NCBI GenBank assembly: GCA_032158295.1
Contig: CM063247.1
Location: 15,850,009 to 15,914,008, forward strand
DNA length: 64,000 bases
Source: Pycnopodia helianthoides
Lineage: Eukaryota > Echinodermata > Asteroidea > Forcipulatida > Asteriidae
Reading direction: 5' to 3'
Every line of letters begins with the position of its first letter. Position 1 is the first letter of the stretch. Both the position numbers and the translations under genes were made by a program. Shown piece by piece: positions 1-13,600 of this stretch. The notes beneath the pieces are model-generated. The model was not told where the DNA came from and ran no database searches. It saw nothing but the letters and a program-made list of their open reading frames with translations.

Positions 1-1582
1 AGAATGTACAGGTGGTAGATGAACTTTTAGCACAGACCCTCCTTACTCTGTGCACAAACTAACATTAAGTAAAAGGGAAAGTTTCACTTGCACTACCAAG
101 AAAAGTGGAGTCCAACTGCTTCCGTGAAGTAGTATTGAAAACAACTTCATCTGCAAACAGTATAACATTACAGGAATTGACGAGAAGTCCATCAAACAAA
201 CATGACCAAAGGCAAAGTGGCACTGTTTCCTTGAACTTTAAAACGAAAGTAGTCACAGTACCAAAGTGCAACTAATGTACTGCTGCTACTGCTAGTGTAT
301 CCGGCAACTGACTGGTGGTGCTGAGTCCACTGCACTGGTAACTATGAACAAGTAGACAAGTGGTGCAGCTGAACCACGGATTCCGTACCATGAAACTACG
401 TGGGGAGTATGTCCTTCGTGTCATCCATCGTATTTATTAATGTTCACCACCAAAATTGGGAACCCCGAACAGCACGACCGGCCAGGCAAACAAACATTAC
501 ATAAAATGCTCCTCCATTGATTCCCGTATAACTGTACACCACGATAGTGCCAAACCACTTCGTATACAACCACACCAACAAAATACCCATGTGGCCTGTG
601 GATACGGTACACTGCACCCGCTTCTCATCAACCAAACACTTGGGCCTTGGCAATAAATATTATAATCATTTGTGTCAACTTACGGTTTACTGCATCATAT
701 TCCATCATCATCATCACACACCGGGCCGGGGGGTTTCGTGCTACACCTCCCTACACTAACACTGGCACGTTGGAAATTTTATTTGAAAAATAAATTGGTC
801 ACTTAATTTGAGAGATTATTCATGCATGGTTTGCTGTTGAAGTTGAATTTTCTGTGTCACTACCAATTCTTTCACTTTTGCCTCTGGCCGGCCAGTCGTC
901 TGCAGCGGACGACACTCAAAAGATGAACACCACACACACACAACAGTCACACAACGTCCGTAATCTTCCTGTTGTTTGTGTGCAGTGAATTGTTGTTTGG
1001 ATGCGGCGGCAAAAACGGAACCAGACTTTTCGGATGGCCGACGCGTGCTGTCAGATCGAATAATTCATTTTAATGGGAGGGGGTATAGAAAAAAACAGAA
1101 AAACAGGTGGTGCTCGATTGAAAGAATACTGTTGAAACCTTGCTCTGGATTTTGAGAATGGGTGACCTGAAATTTTACTGGTAAGTACTACCTCTGGCAT
1201 ACAATTATTGTTCACTCTGGAACAAGAAAAAAAGTAGAAGTTTAATAACCATACCTAAAATTAAACCTCCATTATTACACAAACTCAGAAGTATGAAACA
1301 AATTTTGTAACGATTCCGAACGGAAAACGTTTAAAAAGAGTTAAAAACTAGCAACGTTTAAAAGTACGTTTCAATATTTTAACAAAAAATTAACATTCAA
1401 CTGCTCTTCAATACATAGGCCAGAAACGAACATCATCAGAATGCTGAGATGCGGCCGGAGAAAACGACAGAGGTGAAGCGAAAAGCGTCCCTTCATACAT
1501 TTGATATAGCGCCCTCTTTTGTCAAAGTCTGTGAACCCGGGCATGAGTTTGCAGAGCAACGCGATCTTTCCAAAAATCCACA
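1..1582. other. Upstream flank and probable CCT3 promoter/5' UTR
   Basis: No coding feature recognised. CpG-containing segments at roughly 880-1060 and 1440-1580 suggest the promoter and 5' leader of CCT3, but I see no clear TATA box. A convergent pair of GGAA/TTCC cores sits at 1314-1325. A short CA tract lies near 930-945. Confidence 0.3.
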
Positions 1583-1619
1583 ATGTATCAGGGCGGAGGA
1601 CAGCCGATTTTGGTTCTAA
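1583..1619 (+). CDS. CCT3: CCT3 coding exon 1
   Basis: Start codon plus residues 1-12 and the first base of codon 13. The donor is A|GTAAGT. ATG 1583 is preceded by CCACA. A possible upstream acceptor (TTTGCAG ending at 1554) would allow a noncoding 5' exon; this is not established. Confidence 0.9.
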
Positions 1620-4600
1620 GTAAGTACCCATTCAGTATTCAATATACACTTTGTGAAACATGAGGAATTAGACGAGTAATTTCGGCTGTTATTTTTGTTT
1701 CAGACCAAAACACTAAGCGAGAAAGCGGCCGTAAAGTGCAACTTGGCAACGTAACTGCAGCAAAGGTAAGAACTCGTGGTTGACGCCATGTTGAAATTAT
1801 CACATGGCCTCCGCACGCACAGAAAAGTCCATTGTAAAATTTAAACTTTGTCGGCAGATGTGAAAATTTGTGAATGTGAAATATGCGTGTTTGTTAAATA
1901 GCTTGATTGGATTGGCGTCTTGTTTTTATTAGTGGGATAATAATCTACAAAACAACTTGTATATTTTGGGTGTGTTTTTTTATTTTAGAAATTCAATCCT
2001 CATTCGTTTGTACACGGAACATTCTAGATTGGCCGTGTGTCATGTGCATGGCATTAAATTGTATTGTGTACCTCATTGGCTCAAACAGACTTTGTTGATG
2101 TATATCGTTTCTGTATATATCCTTGATGTATTACTATATTGCTTAAATCAAGGTAAACTAGTTTATACTTTTTTATCCCCAGTCTAGTCCTAGTCAGTCC
2201 TTTTTACTCCTTAATTATAAACTAAAATAGTAATAATTTTGCAGCAATCGACGATTGTAGAACAAAAATTTAAAATAATAATGATATTAATTTTTAAACA
2301 ATAGTTACCTTGTTGTAAGATCTTTGCATTCATGATTCATTAATTTAATTACATGTACTACAAAAATACAAAGAAAACAGCAATGATTGCAACCGTTGAT
2401 ATTTAATATGAAACTCCACATCTTTATTTGTGTTGGACCCCATAAATAATGCCAACACAAAAGCATTACTCTAGCTCCCTCTACTTGGCCCTAGCCGGCC
2501 CCACATAGCACCAGGAAGTGTAATGAGTGGGAATAAGAGAGAGGTGGCAAGGTCTTAACCGGATTTTTAATACCGGCAAGATCGAGCTGGATGGGAGGTC
2601 CTTTATCGTATGGCCACGACCTACTCCTAGAATTATGAGATTCCATGAACCTCATAGAGGTCCATGTACAAACTACAATACAAAACTTTTTTTCATTTAC
2701 GTTTCTGCACCTGGAGTTCTCATTTGAAATCGGATCTCGCCAAAATTAGGCTCTACGTGTTCCTTGGAATCTCATTGAGCGTTGCATGGGTCAAGAAAAT
2801 CCACTCCGCAAATTTAAAATTGTTAAAAAGCAATAAATTCTTACCGTCATTCCCAGTCCTCTTCAAACAGTGTGAGTGTTATAACAAATATGGCGCTGGA
2901 GTCACATGATGTGTGTACAAAACCAACCTACAGTTGCCGGGACCAGCGTTGCTGCGCGCGGAGTACCAGTTTGTTCGGTAGACCTTTGCGAGCGCAGCAA
3001 GCGCCATATTTAATATAACACTCACACTGTTTGAAGAGGACTGGGAATGACGGTAAGAATTTATTGCTTTTTAACAATTTTAAATTTGCGGAGTGGATTT
3101 TCTTGACCCATGCAACGCTCAATGAGATTCCAAGGAACACGTAGAGCCTAATTTTGGCGAGATCCGATTTCAAATGAGAATTCCAGGTGCAGAAACGTAA
3201 ATGAAAAAAAGTTTTGTATTGTAGTTTGTACATGGACCTCTATGAGGTTCATGGAACCTCATAATTCTAGGAGTAGCCACGACCCTGCAAAGGTTTTAAA
3301 CGGCCGGTTAAGACCGAGTCACTACTCTTTTAGTTAATACTATATAGTACCATTCATAAATGCCCTTTTTGTTAAAAAGCGTAATAATTTTGGGGAATCT
3401 GTACAACTTTTCTGTTAATTTTCAATTCCTGTCTCGTCCTTGGGCCCTGTTTTGCAAAGGGGTCAAATCAGTCAATATGCATGCAATGCTCATTAACGGT
3501 TGTACTAACAGATTTAAGATTGAATATAAGTATGTATTGATGGCATTTGATGTAATTTAGCACCTGCGTTACCAAGCCCGTCACGCGTATGTGAAAAACA
3601 TTTCTCACCGTGTTTATACCGCATGTTTAAACATGGCCATGTGATCTCCTCTCGACCAGTCAGAATGGATAAACTGTCGCAGTCACTATTTATGAATGCC
3701 AATTTATACTAGGGCATGTCATGGCAAATTAACACATTTTTCAAAGCGTCAAATTTATGCATTCAATTCAAATTTACTATTTAAAAAAATTCATGGGAAA
3801 GTTTAAAAAATTGAGTGTTTTCAGTCATGTGGTTTGATCTTTTGACCTTACATGTATGTTTTTCAACTAACTTTGAACTGCTGTACTTCCTGCTCGGACT
3901 AAAGCTTGGAGCTTCAATCTCATCTTTGGTGCAAATAATAACTTTGAAACTTGAAATTGTATTATGGAAAAAAATGCCAATAAACATTGACCTGTCATGG
4001 ACTGAAAAATATTTTATGCTCAAACTTGTTTTAAAAAAAATAAAGAAATAACAAGATTGACCCAGGTGCATACAACATAAAACGGGGTCAAAAAAGGTTC
4101 AGATTGGGTGGCAGTTTATAAAGTGGACCTCTGGGAGCAGATGCTAGGCGATATTTCATTTAGGAAAAATAATAATAAAAAGATTGTGAATTTTTCCACA
4201 TGACTGGAAAGCGCTTTTGTACAGAGCTTTTATTACATCACTGTAGGGGTAAAACCAAATTTATAATTTGTTTGATTATTTTCATACTACGCAGGTTTTC
4301 TCAGTTTTCTTATTATGTTCCGTTATTATTCAAATGTACGCAGACGATCGCTGATGTCATTCGAACATGTCTTGGACCAAGAGCCATGCTGAAGGTAAGA
4401 TTTAGTTTATTCTAAATTAATTAACTCCATATATGAGGAATCGTGTGAAATGTGTCTGCTGCTTTTGCCCGTGGGCGCCGCGATTGGTGGCAGTGATTAG
4501 AAACAAGGTTCTGACATGAACTTCACCGCTAACGGTTCGGCAACCACAAATAGTTCTCAACAAAGGTACACCATTAAAACCTAGCAAATTAATGTTCTTA

Positions 4601-7600
4601 AAATATCTGGTCTTTATTTTATTCCCTCGTTAATGCATTTTAGTCTTTATAATTTGATTAAAATGTCTGGATTAGTATGCTTCAGTGCAAGTACATGTGA
4701 TGTGAAATAAATTTGATAGATATTTTTGAAACAGAGCCCAGCCGAGCCAACGATTCGGTTACGGTTTGGTCGGAACAAAAACATCAAAGCAGGCGATGGA
4801 AGGGCGTCCTTATTGACCTTTCTACATTCTGTGTATAATCAATGTGTTAATGCAACCTATTGTAGTGAGGTTACTTCTTAGCGAAGGTCACGGCTCCGGC
4901 TGGCCGATCTATACTAAGGGAATCAATGTGCGGTGAAGAGGTTTTAAACTAGTGGTTTAAATTTGCGAGGCCTGGTTCTTGATGATATTACCGAGACAAA
5001 GTCGAGGTAAAATTATCCACAGCTGACATAGAGGGCCTCCACAGCAGACACAGACATTAGCTGTGGCTTTTGTCTGCTTTCCCATTGGTTGATAAAGTTA
5101 ATGTTGTCATACAGACATGTTACATGGTATTGATACTCTATGTCCACAGCTGACATAGAGGGCTCCACAGCAGACACAGACATTTAAGCTGTGGCTTTTG
5201 TCTGCTTTCCCATTGGTTAGTTATGTGCATCAGAGTTAAGGGTTGATATCTATGTTCACAGCGACATAGGGGCAACACAACTTAGCTGTGTTGTTGCTTC
5301 CGTAGTTGATCAGTAAATTGATACAACATGTTACTGGTATGATCATGTCCACAGCTGACACAGAGGGCAGCCACAGCAGACACAGAAATTTTTTTTAGCT
5401 GTGGCTTTTGTCTGCTTTCCCATTGGTTGATCAAGTTAATGTTGTCATACAGACATGTTACATGGTATTGATATTCTATGTTCACAGCTGACACAGAGGG
5501 CAGACACACAGACATTTTAGCTATGGCTTTTGTCTGCTTTCCCATTGGTTGATCAGGTTAATGTTGTCATACAGGCATGTACATTGTATTGATATTCTAT
5601 GTCCACAGCTGACATAGAGGGTGTCCACAGCAGACACAGATGACAATGAGCTCAGCATTGTCTGTGCTCTATAGACCTTTATCATGGTGCGATCAGCTTG
5701 ATTGCTCCCATTCAAATCAATGTATTCAAACTGAGGCTGGAAGGAGAAATAGTCTGGTTCCTTTTTTGTCCATGGAATATTAGCATACATTACTGTTATT
5801 GGATACAGGGAACATTACCAAGATGGTGGCAGCAGCATGATAAAGGTCTATTACTATGACGGATATAGATTTGTCAAGGATATAGACGAATCGACTTGTG
5901 TAATACAGCAATTCACAGTTGAGTGCACCCTCTACTGTTCACCCCTGCCATGCCTGCTCCCAGGCAAGGTTTTAGCCAGAGTGTCAAGATTTGCTGGAAA
6001 TTAAAAAACTGGGTGTCCAAATTGTTCACTGACAATATATTTACATTTAAATGACAGATAAAAAACAGGGTGCCAAATTTGAAACAGGGTGTCCAAAAGA
6101 CACTTACATGTAGACAAAACACCCCTTTGGCTAACACTATGCTCCCAGGAGAGGTTATTTTCCCCATAAGAAGGCGACTAGAAACACCCACGCCTGCAAC
6201 TCGGGCGGTGGCGCATGGGCACCTTTGAAGGGCCCACACAATTGTGTAATAATACAATTACCAGCCGCACAAAAAAAAAAACTCTTAAACCACAAACACA
6301 GGGGAACCATATCAAGATTTTCATTTGGTAATGGAATGTTTGTAAACAAAAATGGGGCAGTTGCATGTTCATGTCGATGGTTTGAACTTCATATCTGTTT
6401 TCATTGTCGTGTATGCATTTATTTTCCTAATAATAGGAACTTGAGGCCTCTGTTTACCCGTTTAAACAATTCTTGTAATTTAAAATCCAAGCCGAACAAT
6501 CAGAACTACAGTGCAGGGTACCGGCGATCGTCGTTGCCGGCTCTCTATTCTCTGTGTGTAATTTGAGCCAGCCTGTAACATGTGTAATGGCAGAGCAGAT
6601 GTCAAAGCACTTTCTAGTGCTCAGAATAGAAGGCTACATGTATATCCAGTCTTGATAGATGATCAAAAACCGGCATTCTTTATATAATAGTGGCTTCTTA
6701 TATAGCGCTCATATCCGTCACTCAGTGACGCTCAAGGCGCTTCAACAGTCAGTATTTTTCTGCAAGGTATATATGTGGAGCTACTTTTTGAAGTTTGAGA
6801 CCTATTCCTTTACATAGCACAATGTAATGGTTTACAAGGTGCTGTGGCGCAATATGCTGCCAATCAAACCAGGAACACCGGGGTGAACCCCTTCTCTTTT
6901 CGATAAGTGCACTGGGTTCTTTTACGTGCATTACACAACACACGGGACCAACGGCTTTACGTCCCATCCGAAGGACGAAGCAATAACGGTTAAGTGTCTT
7001 GCTTAAGGACACAAGTGTCATGACTGGGACTCGAACCCACACTCTGCTGAACAGAAACATCAGAGCTTGAATCCGGTGCTCTTATCCGCTCGGCCACGAC
7101 ACGCCACAAATGGGCTCAGTGCTCAGTGCCTTGGTACCTAATACTGAAAAGATTTTTTTGGGGTGTACAAAGCGAAATGTGTGTTTTGAATTATACGGGA
7201 TTAAAATAAGGAGAAAGACTCTGCTAAGGTCGAAACGTCGGGCCACTAACTAATTTTTGCATTTTTTTGGGGGGGGGGATTAAAATAAGACACATTCTCA
7301 ACCGAAAAACATGTTAGGGAATATCAATCTTTCTCCCCGGATAGTTGCTGGGGCTCAAAAGTATTATTATTATCACTCAAACAATACAAAGCAGGGAAAT
7401 AAATGTCTACGGGCATGCAGGAAAAGGAAGGTCCTATCCTTGTCTACTGATTAATGGTTAGTAGTGTCCAGGAAATTTGTAAACAGATTTCTCTTTTTGA
7501 AGTGTTTAAAACCTCCCGAAGTGGCACTATTTTATAAGTGTTATCTTTTTTATTAATCTACAAAAATGACGAAATGATGAATGGGGGTCCAATTTCATAG

Positions 7601-10600
7601 AGCTGCTTAAGCAGAAAATATTGCTTAACAATTGTCTGCTAAGCAGAAGTGAGCAGGATACCAGCCACAAATTGTACAAGTGACATGGTAGTTTGGCTTG
7701 TAACCTTACACCGGTAAGCATAACTTTGTTGCGCTTAGCTACTTTTTGTGCTTAAGCAGCCCTATGAAATTGGGCCCTGGTCTCTATCTCACTTTAAATG
7801 GGTAAGCGTTTATTTATTGTAATTCATTAAATTATGATCGGCAGTTTATCAGGAAATTCAGCCTCTCAAGGTAGACTGTAAATGTCAGTGAATGAATTAC
7901 CGGATGTGTGACGTTAAACAGTTCCCCCCCCCCCTCCCTTGGACAATTAACTTGATTGTCACCTCACATACATGGATCAATCCTTCAAAATTAATCAGTC
8001 CAGATGTATTTCTTAGGAGGAGTGCATTTATTTCAGTAATTTGTTATATTGGTGGCAGTTTATCGTTTAATATATAAATGGATATTAATACACGTACTTC
8101 CTGAAAAACTCAACCTCCTTCCCGGGTCCCCCTGGTGGATTTGGATGATTTTGGCAAGCCGAGAATTTCATCTTAGAGAGGGCAAGGCCATGTTAATTTT
8201 GTAGAGGGCGCATCCATTGGAAAAATCTATAGGAATCTTTTGACAAGGGGCACCAAGGCCAAGGCCAGGAGGAACAGAGGCCACGGCCTCCATGTGGTTT
8301 CAGGCCTGTTTCCGAGGATTAAGGCATGTTTGACATTCTTTTAAATAAGTGTACATAACAGGGGATCACACACAGCTCATAATAATTGGTTGTTTGGAGG
8401 ATTAAGACTGTTTCCTGCAGGAATTCAGGGGGGGGGTGTTGACAAATTTATTAATTGATGGTTGAAATGTAGCCCAAATAATTAGCTTATTGTAAACTTT
8501 ATCCACCTAAATAGAACAATATTGAAAAGTTGCTCGTCCAAATTGCCCACTTACTTCACTTTTACTCAATGTAGATGAAAAAGTGGGTAGACAAGTTTAA
8601 AAAGGGGTTGAACAAAGACAAATTCACTAGATCGGGAATTGAACCAACGACCTCCAAACTAATGTGCTGGCACTCTACCAACTGAGCTACCTATAGCCCT
8701 TTGTTGGCCTTAAGGTGATCCCCTTGCTGCCGCTTCCCAGGTTGTATCGTAAACTTGGGTGCAATCCCTGGCCACACAGCAGTTAACAGTTGTATGGCTT
8801 TTGACTGGCACCCCGAACATACGTAGATATTGACAAAATAGGGAGACCGTCAACATAGGGCAAGATCCGGAGGTCATCAGTTCAAATCCCGGTCCAGTCA
8901 ATTTGTCTTCATTCACCCAGTCAGTTTCCCTTGTGGTTTTATTATTGGAAATTCTAAAAGGGGTAAAAATGCTTGCCACTCATTGCTAGCTTTTACAGTA
9001 CCTTGATGGCTGCAGGGATTGCATTAACTTTTTTCTTTCACTGGCCAGCCGTATTATCTGGCCTTTCCACAAGTTGGCCAGCATTTTGTTTTCACCGCCT
9101 TGTCAACATCCTAAACCATTGCCATCCAGTTAGCAGTCAATACCCTAAGGGTCAGATGCCATCCACGGCAGGTGACGTTTTCAGGATTGTTGTTTGTGTG
9201 TGACCTCACCTTTAAACCCAAGCTATCAAATTTGGCTGTGAATAATGGAACGATACGCTGGATCCTACATGAATTATATTGATGAATCAATTAACTAGTA
9301 CTACCCGCTTGGCGGACCGGTGTTAGTGCATGCCATTACATTTAAAATCTGCAGTGGCTCGCTCGTTATCACTGGCAAAGTGAGGAAGAACTTGACAGGT
9401 TAAAATTAAAGTTTGAGTGGTTTTCTTTGCAGTATTTATAATTAGCAGCTGGTGTGTTTTTCCATTTCTTGGCCTGATTATTTAAAACCCCAACCTCCAA
9501 ATCCCTATATCCAGGGTTCATCCCATGCACAGACCTGGAATTTCATCTTGGAGAGGGCAAGGCCATTTTCATTTTGTAAAGGGCACTTCCATTGGAAGTC
9601 TATGGCCAAGTTTTGAAGGGGCACCAAGGCCAAGACCAGGGCAACGGAGCCCATGGCCTCCGTGTAATTCCAGGCCTGCATGCACAAGCTAGCGTATTGG
9701 GCCATTAGGCACAATCTGCGTGCCGATACCTGTGATTGTGGCCGATGCACAAATTTATTTATTTATTTATTTATACTTTGGATCAAGCTCACAAAAAAAA
9801 CATCAAGGTTAAACTATTTGGAATGCCCCAGATTGCAAAGTAGGGCTTTGAAAACCACCACGATAAACAGTAAGTGGAAAACATTATAAGGACCTTAAAT
9901 TTGGACACCCTGTTTTTTCCTGTTATTTACATGTAAGTGTACTGTGAGTGAACAATTTGGACACCCAGTTTTAAAATTTCCAGCAAATTTGGACAACCTT
10001 TTACCAAATCCTGTTTGGTGTGAAGTGACATAGGAGAGGAGGTTATTGGAGGATTGAAGTCACCTGTGTACTCTACAGATGTATAGGCAAAAAGGCCTAG
10101 GGAATAAGGGTTTGGCTGCAATGGAGGAAATTAGCCTCAACTTAAGAAATTTTGTTTCCCTTGATAGTCGAGCCCTGCACGAAGGAAATGTTAACCCTGC
10201 CCATACAAGAACAAAGTACGGGGACTGTATAATTCACATCTCATTTGCATAAACACAGATCTTCTGATTGGGTTTTTATGCAGTCATCTTTACTCACAGA
10301 GCCTGAGACCGTGAGAGGACTGTTTATTTTGTCAAAATTTATTCGTCAAAATGTTGAGACTCTTGTTGGTGCCATTGGTGCAATGTTACATTGTGGCTTT
10401 AGCGTGGTCACCTTGTCATCAGGAAAAGCTCATCATGATGAAACATTTACCAATCACCCTGGAGTAGCTCTGTCTGGGGGATTTTTCCCTTTCTTTATTC
10501 ATAATAAAATATGGAAACGTGCTCATTAGTTGTGTTCATTAAAGTTACATGTTAAGTGTATTTGAAGGTTGCTGAAGAAAGCTCCCTCGCAGAGTTAAGC

Positions 10601-13600
10601 TGGGTAAGTGGGAAGAGCGCGTGGTGGTACATTTGAAAACAAGCTGTTCACCTTCTGGTTTTTTCTTTTCATTTCTTGAGTGCTGTAGAGGGAGACGGGG
10701 TTTTGATTTCTAAGCTTTCCATTCATTACATTTTGATTGTGGACAGGTACTTGATATTGTGTGTAAAGCAGAAAGAGAAAAATACCAACAACAACAAGAA
10801 GCCTGGAATTAAACAGAGGCCATGGCCTCCGTTGCCCTGGGGTCGATTTCACAAAGAGTTAGGACTAGTCCTATCTCGAGTTAGGACGAGTAACTCGTCC
10901 TAACTTAAGACTAGTCCTATCTCTTAGCATTGCCTAGGACTAGTCCTAAGTTAGGAAGAGTTTTGTGAAATCCACCCCTGGTCTTGGCCTTGGTGCCCCT
11001 TCAAAAGTTTCCCATAGACTTTAAGGTTTTCCAAAGTGCCCTTTGCAAAGATGAAATTCCAAGCCTGCAACAACAACAAAAATCTAGCGTCATCATTATG
11101 CTCAGGACCCAAAGGAAGTAGAATATCCTCAGCTGCATGCATATTTTGTCTAGGGTTCTTGCAAGGTTCTTCATAAGAACTGCTGTGGGATCTTTGACCT
11201 GGAACATTACAATTCAAGGCGGCACTATTTCGCCATGAAGCAAGTGGGGTGACTAGGGCCGATGTGTGGCATGTGTTTCATTCCATATTGATATTTTAAT
11301 GTGGGAACTCTTATTAAAGGTATTGTACACTTTTGGTAACAGCTCAAAATCAGTGTCCACATTTTGTGTGATTCAACATATATGCATGAACAAACAAACC
11401 TGTGAAAGTTTGAGCTCAATTGGTCATCGAGGTCACGAGAAAATAGTGAAAAGAGATCTTATGTGTTTTCTCTTTTTTCAAATTATCGCGCGCGATAATT
11501 ACTATTGTTTTAGTCGTTTCTCAGAAACGATAGCATTTTAGGCAGAAATATTTTAAGGAACCCTTTCTACCATTACTTACTTTAAATCATGTAAGTTATG
11601 TGTGAATCTGTGAACATTGTGTTTTTCGATCTTACCAATAGTGTATAGGGCCTTTAAGTTACTTAAAAAATAATCCGAAATTGGATTTAATTAATGTTAT
11701 TTTGGGATTTTTGCCATTACACTGACGTTTATTAAGCACTGTGTACTCGGTACTTTCCCGAGTTCTGTGAAAAAAAAATCCACAGGCATGTCACTCGGAT
11801 GGGATTCAAACCCACAACCTTTACCATGCTAGAGCAGATGTCTTACCACTGAACCACCAAGCTAACCCGGTGGCTAGAGGGAGTTCGAATTCAAGTAACT
11901 TGATTTCTTACATAAACTAGATTCCTGTAATCTGCTATGAAACATGTTATTAAACGCAGGTATACTTTTGGTAATTGTCAACGGCAAGTATCCTCACTTG
12001 GTGTGTCCAAACAAATGCATGAAACAACAAACCTGTGAAAATTTGGGCTCAATTGGTCATTAAAGTTGCAAGAAAATATTGAAAGAAAAACCACCCTTGT
12101 TGCATGGAATTGTGTGCTTTCAGATGCCTGCGAAAGGCTTCATGCCTGAAGCCTTTTCGGAGATAATTACCTCTTTCTCTAAAACTGCATTACTTCAAAG
12201 GGAGTTGTTTTTCACAATGTTTTATACTATCAACAGCTCTTCAGTGCTACATACCAATTAAGTTTTTATGGTCATTAACTAGAGGTAGAGTAATTATCAA
12301 AGTACATGTACACTCTGCCTTGAAAACTACTGAAATGTTTATTAAAATGACGAATAAACATCATTGAAGGAGTTCAAGGCCTTATACTTCCCGATCGCCT
12401 CCATGTGAGCAATGCTCCTGGTCATTGCCTCCATGCCCCTGGTCATCGCCCCCATGCCCCTGGTCATCGCCCCTATGCCCTGGTTATCGCCCCTATGCCC
12501 CTGGTTATCGCCCCCATGCCCCTGGTCATCGTCCCCATGCCTGGTCATTGCCTTCATGCCCCTGGTCATCGCCCCCATGCCTGGTCATTGCCTTCATGCC
12601 CCTGGTCTTCGCCCCCATGCCTGGTCATTGCCTCCATGCCCCTGGTCATTGCCTCCATGCCCCTGGTCATTGCCTCCATGCCCCTGGTCATCGCCCCCAT
12701 GCCCCTGGTCATCGCCCCCATGCCCCTGGTCATCGCCCCCATGCCCCTGGTCATCGCCCCCATGCCTGGTCATCGCTTCCATGCCCCTGGTCATCGCCCC
12801 CATGCCCCTGGTCATCGCCCCCATGCCCCTGGTCATCGCCCCCATGCCCCTGGTTGTCACCCCTATTTTCCATTAGAAATTTAAAATTCCCTCATACACG
12901 TAGAGGTGCCTCCTACTGTCAGTGACTCTTGGCAACATTTTCCAGTGAGTTGACCAACCATTTAAAACCATTCGACTGCCAAGGTTGTGTATGGTGGCAC
13001 AACTGTGCACAGAACTAACTGTGTACTGTGTACATGCATTCCCTCATGGTATCATATTGCAGGCTGGCATAGTTTATCTATCAGTCAAAACCACTTGAAT
13101 GGTATTAAATGGTCAGACAGCAAGAGGGTCTGTAAGGAAAAACTGCCTTGCCCTCAGTCCGGCTATAAAACAAAATTCTGTAGGTGGTCTGACCGTGACA
13201 ACCAAGATGTGTAATGAATTCTATTTATTATTATTATTTTTTTGGGGGGGGGGCTCCTTCACAAATTATAATTTTAACTGATAACTTACAAATGAGAGAG
13301 TAATTATTTTGATGACAAGTAAAATTATGAACAGCAGACTGAATAAAAAGACGTTTAGGAACTCACTGTGAGCACTCAACCTACATACATGTATTGTCAG
13401 TCCCTGGTATTCCAAATTTCAAGTAAAATAAGCATTACATTAGAAAAGATATATAAAACACTTGAATTGGTAAACTTTGCTGCCTTTAGCCTAAAATTGT
13501 TGGTAATGTATTTTGAAATTTAGCCTCACAGGGGAAACAATTTTTGTTAATGCATTGCGGTCCCAAAAATTAATTAGCAAATAAGATTATTCCTGACTGA

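Noticed and set aside
1157..1195. ATG at about 1158 opening MGDLKFY followed by GTAAGT
   Set aside because: Joined to CCT3 exon 2 it gives an immediate TGA, and no other partner exon was found. It could be part of an untranslated exon, but nothing supports that.
2664..3233. Two ORFs on opposite strands with the same protein
   Set aside because: They are the two arms of the foldback element; no family recognised and the shared sequence follows from the inversion.
12405..12925. Overlapping ORFs of 154-166 codons on + and 65-88 codons on -, Pro/His- or Met/Gly-rich
   Set aside because: All are translations of the same 21-base minisatellite in different frames.
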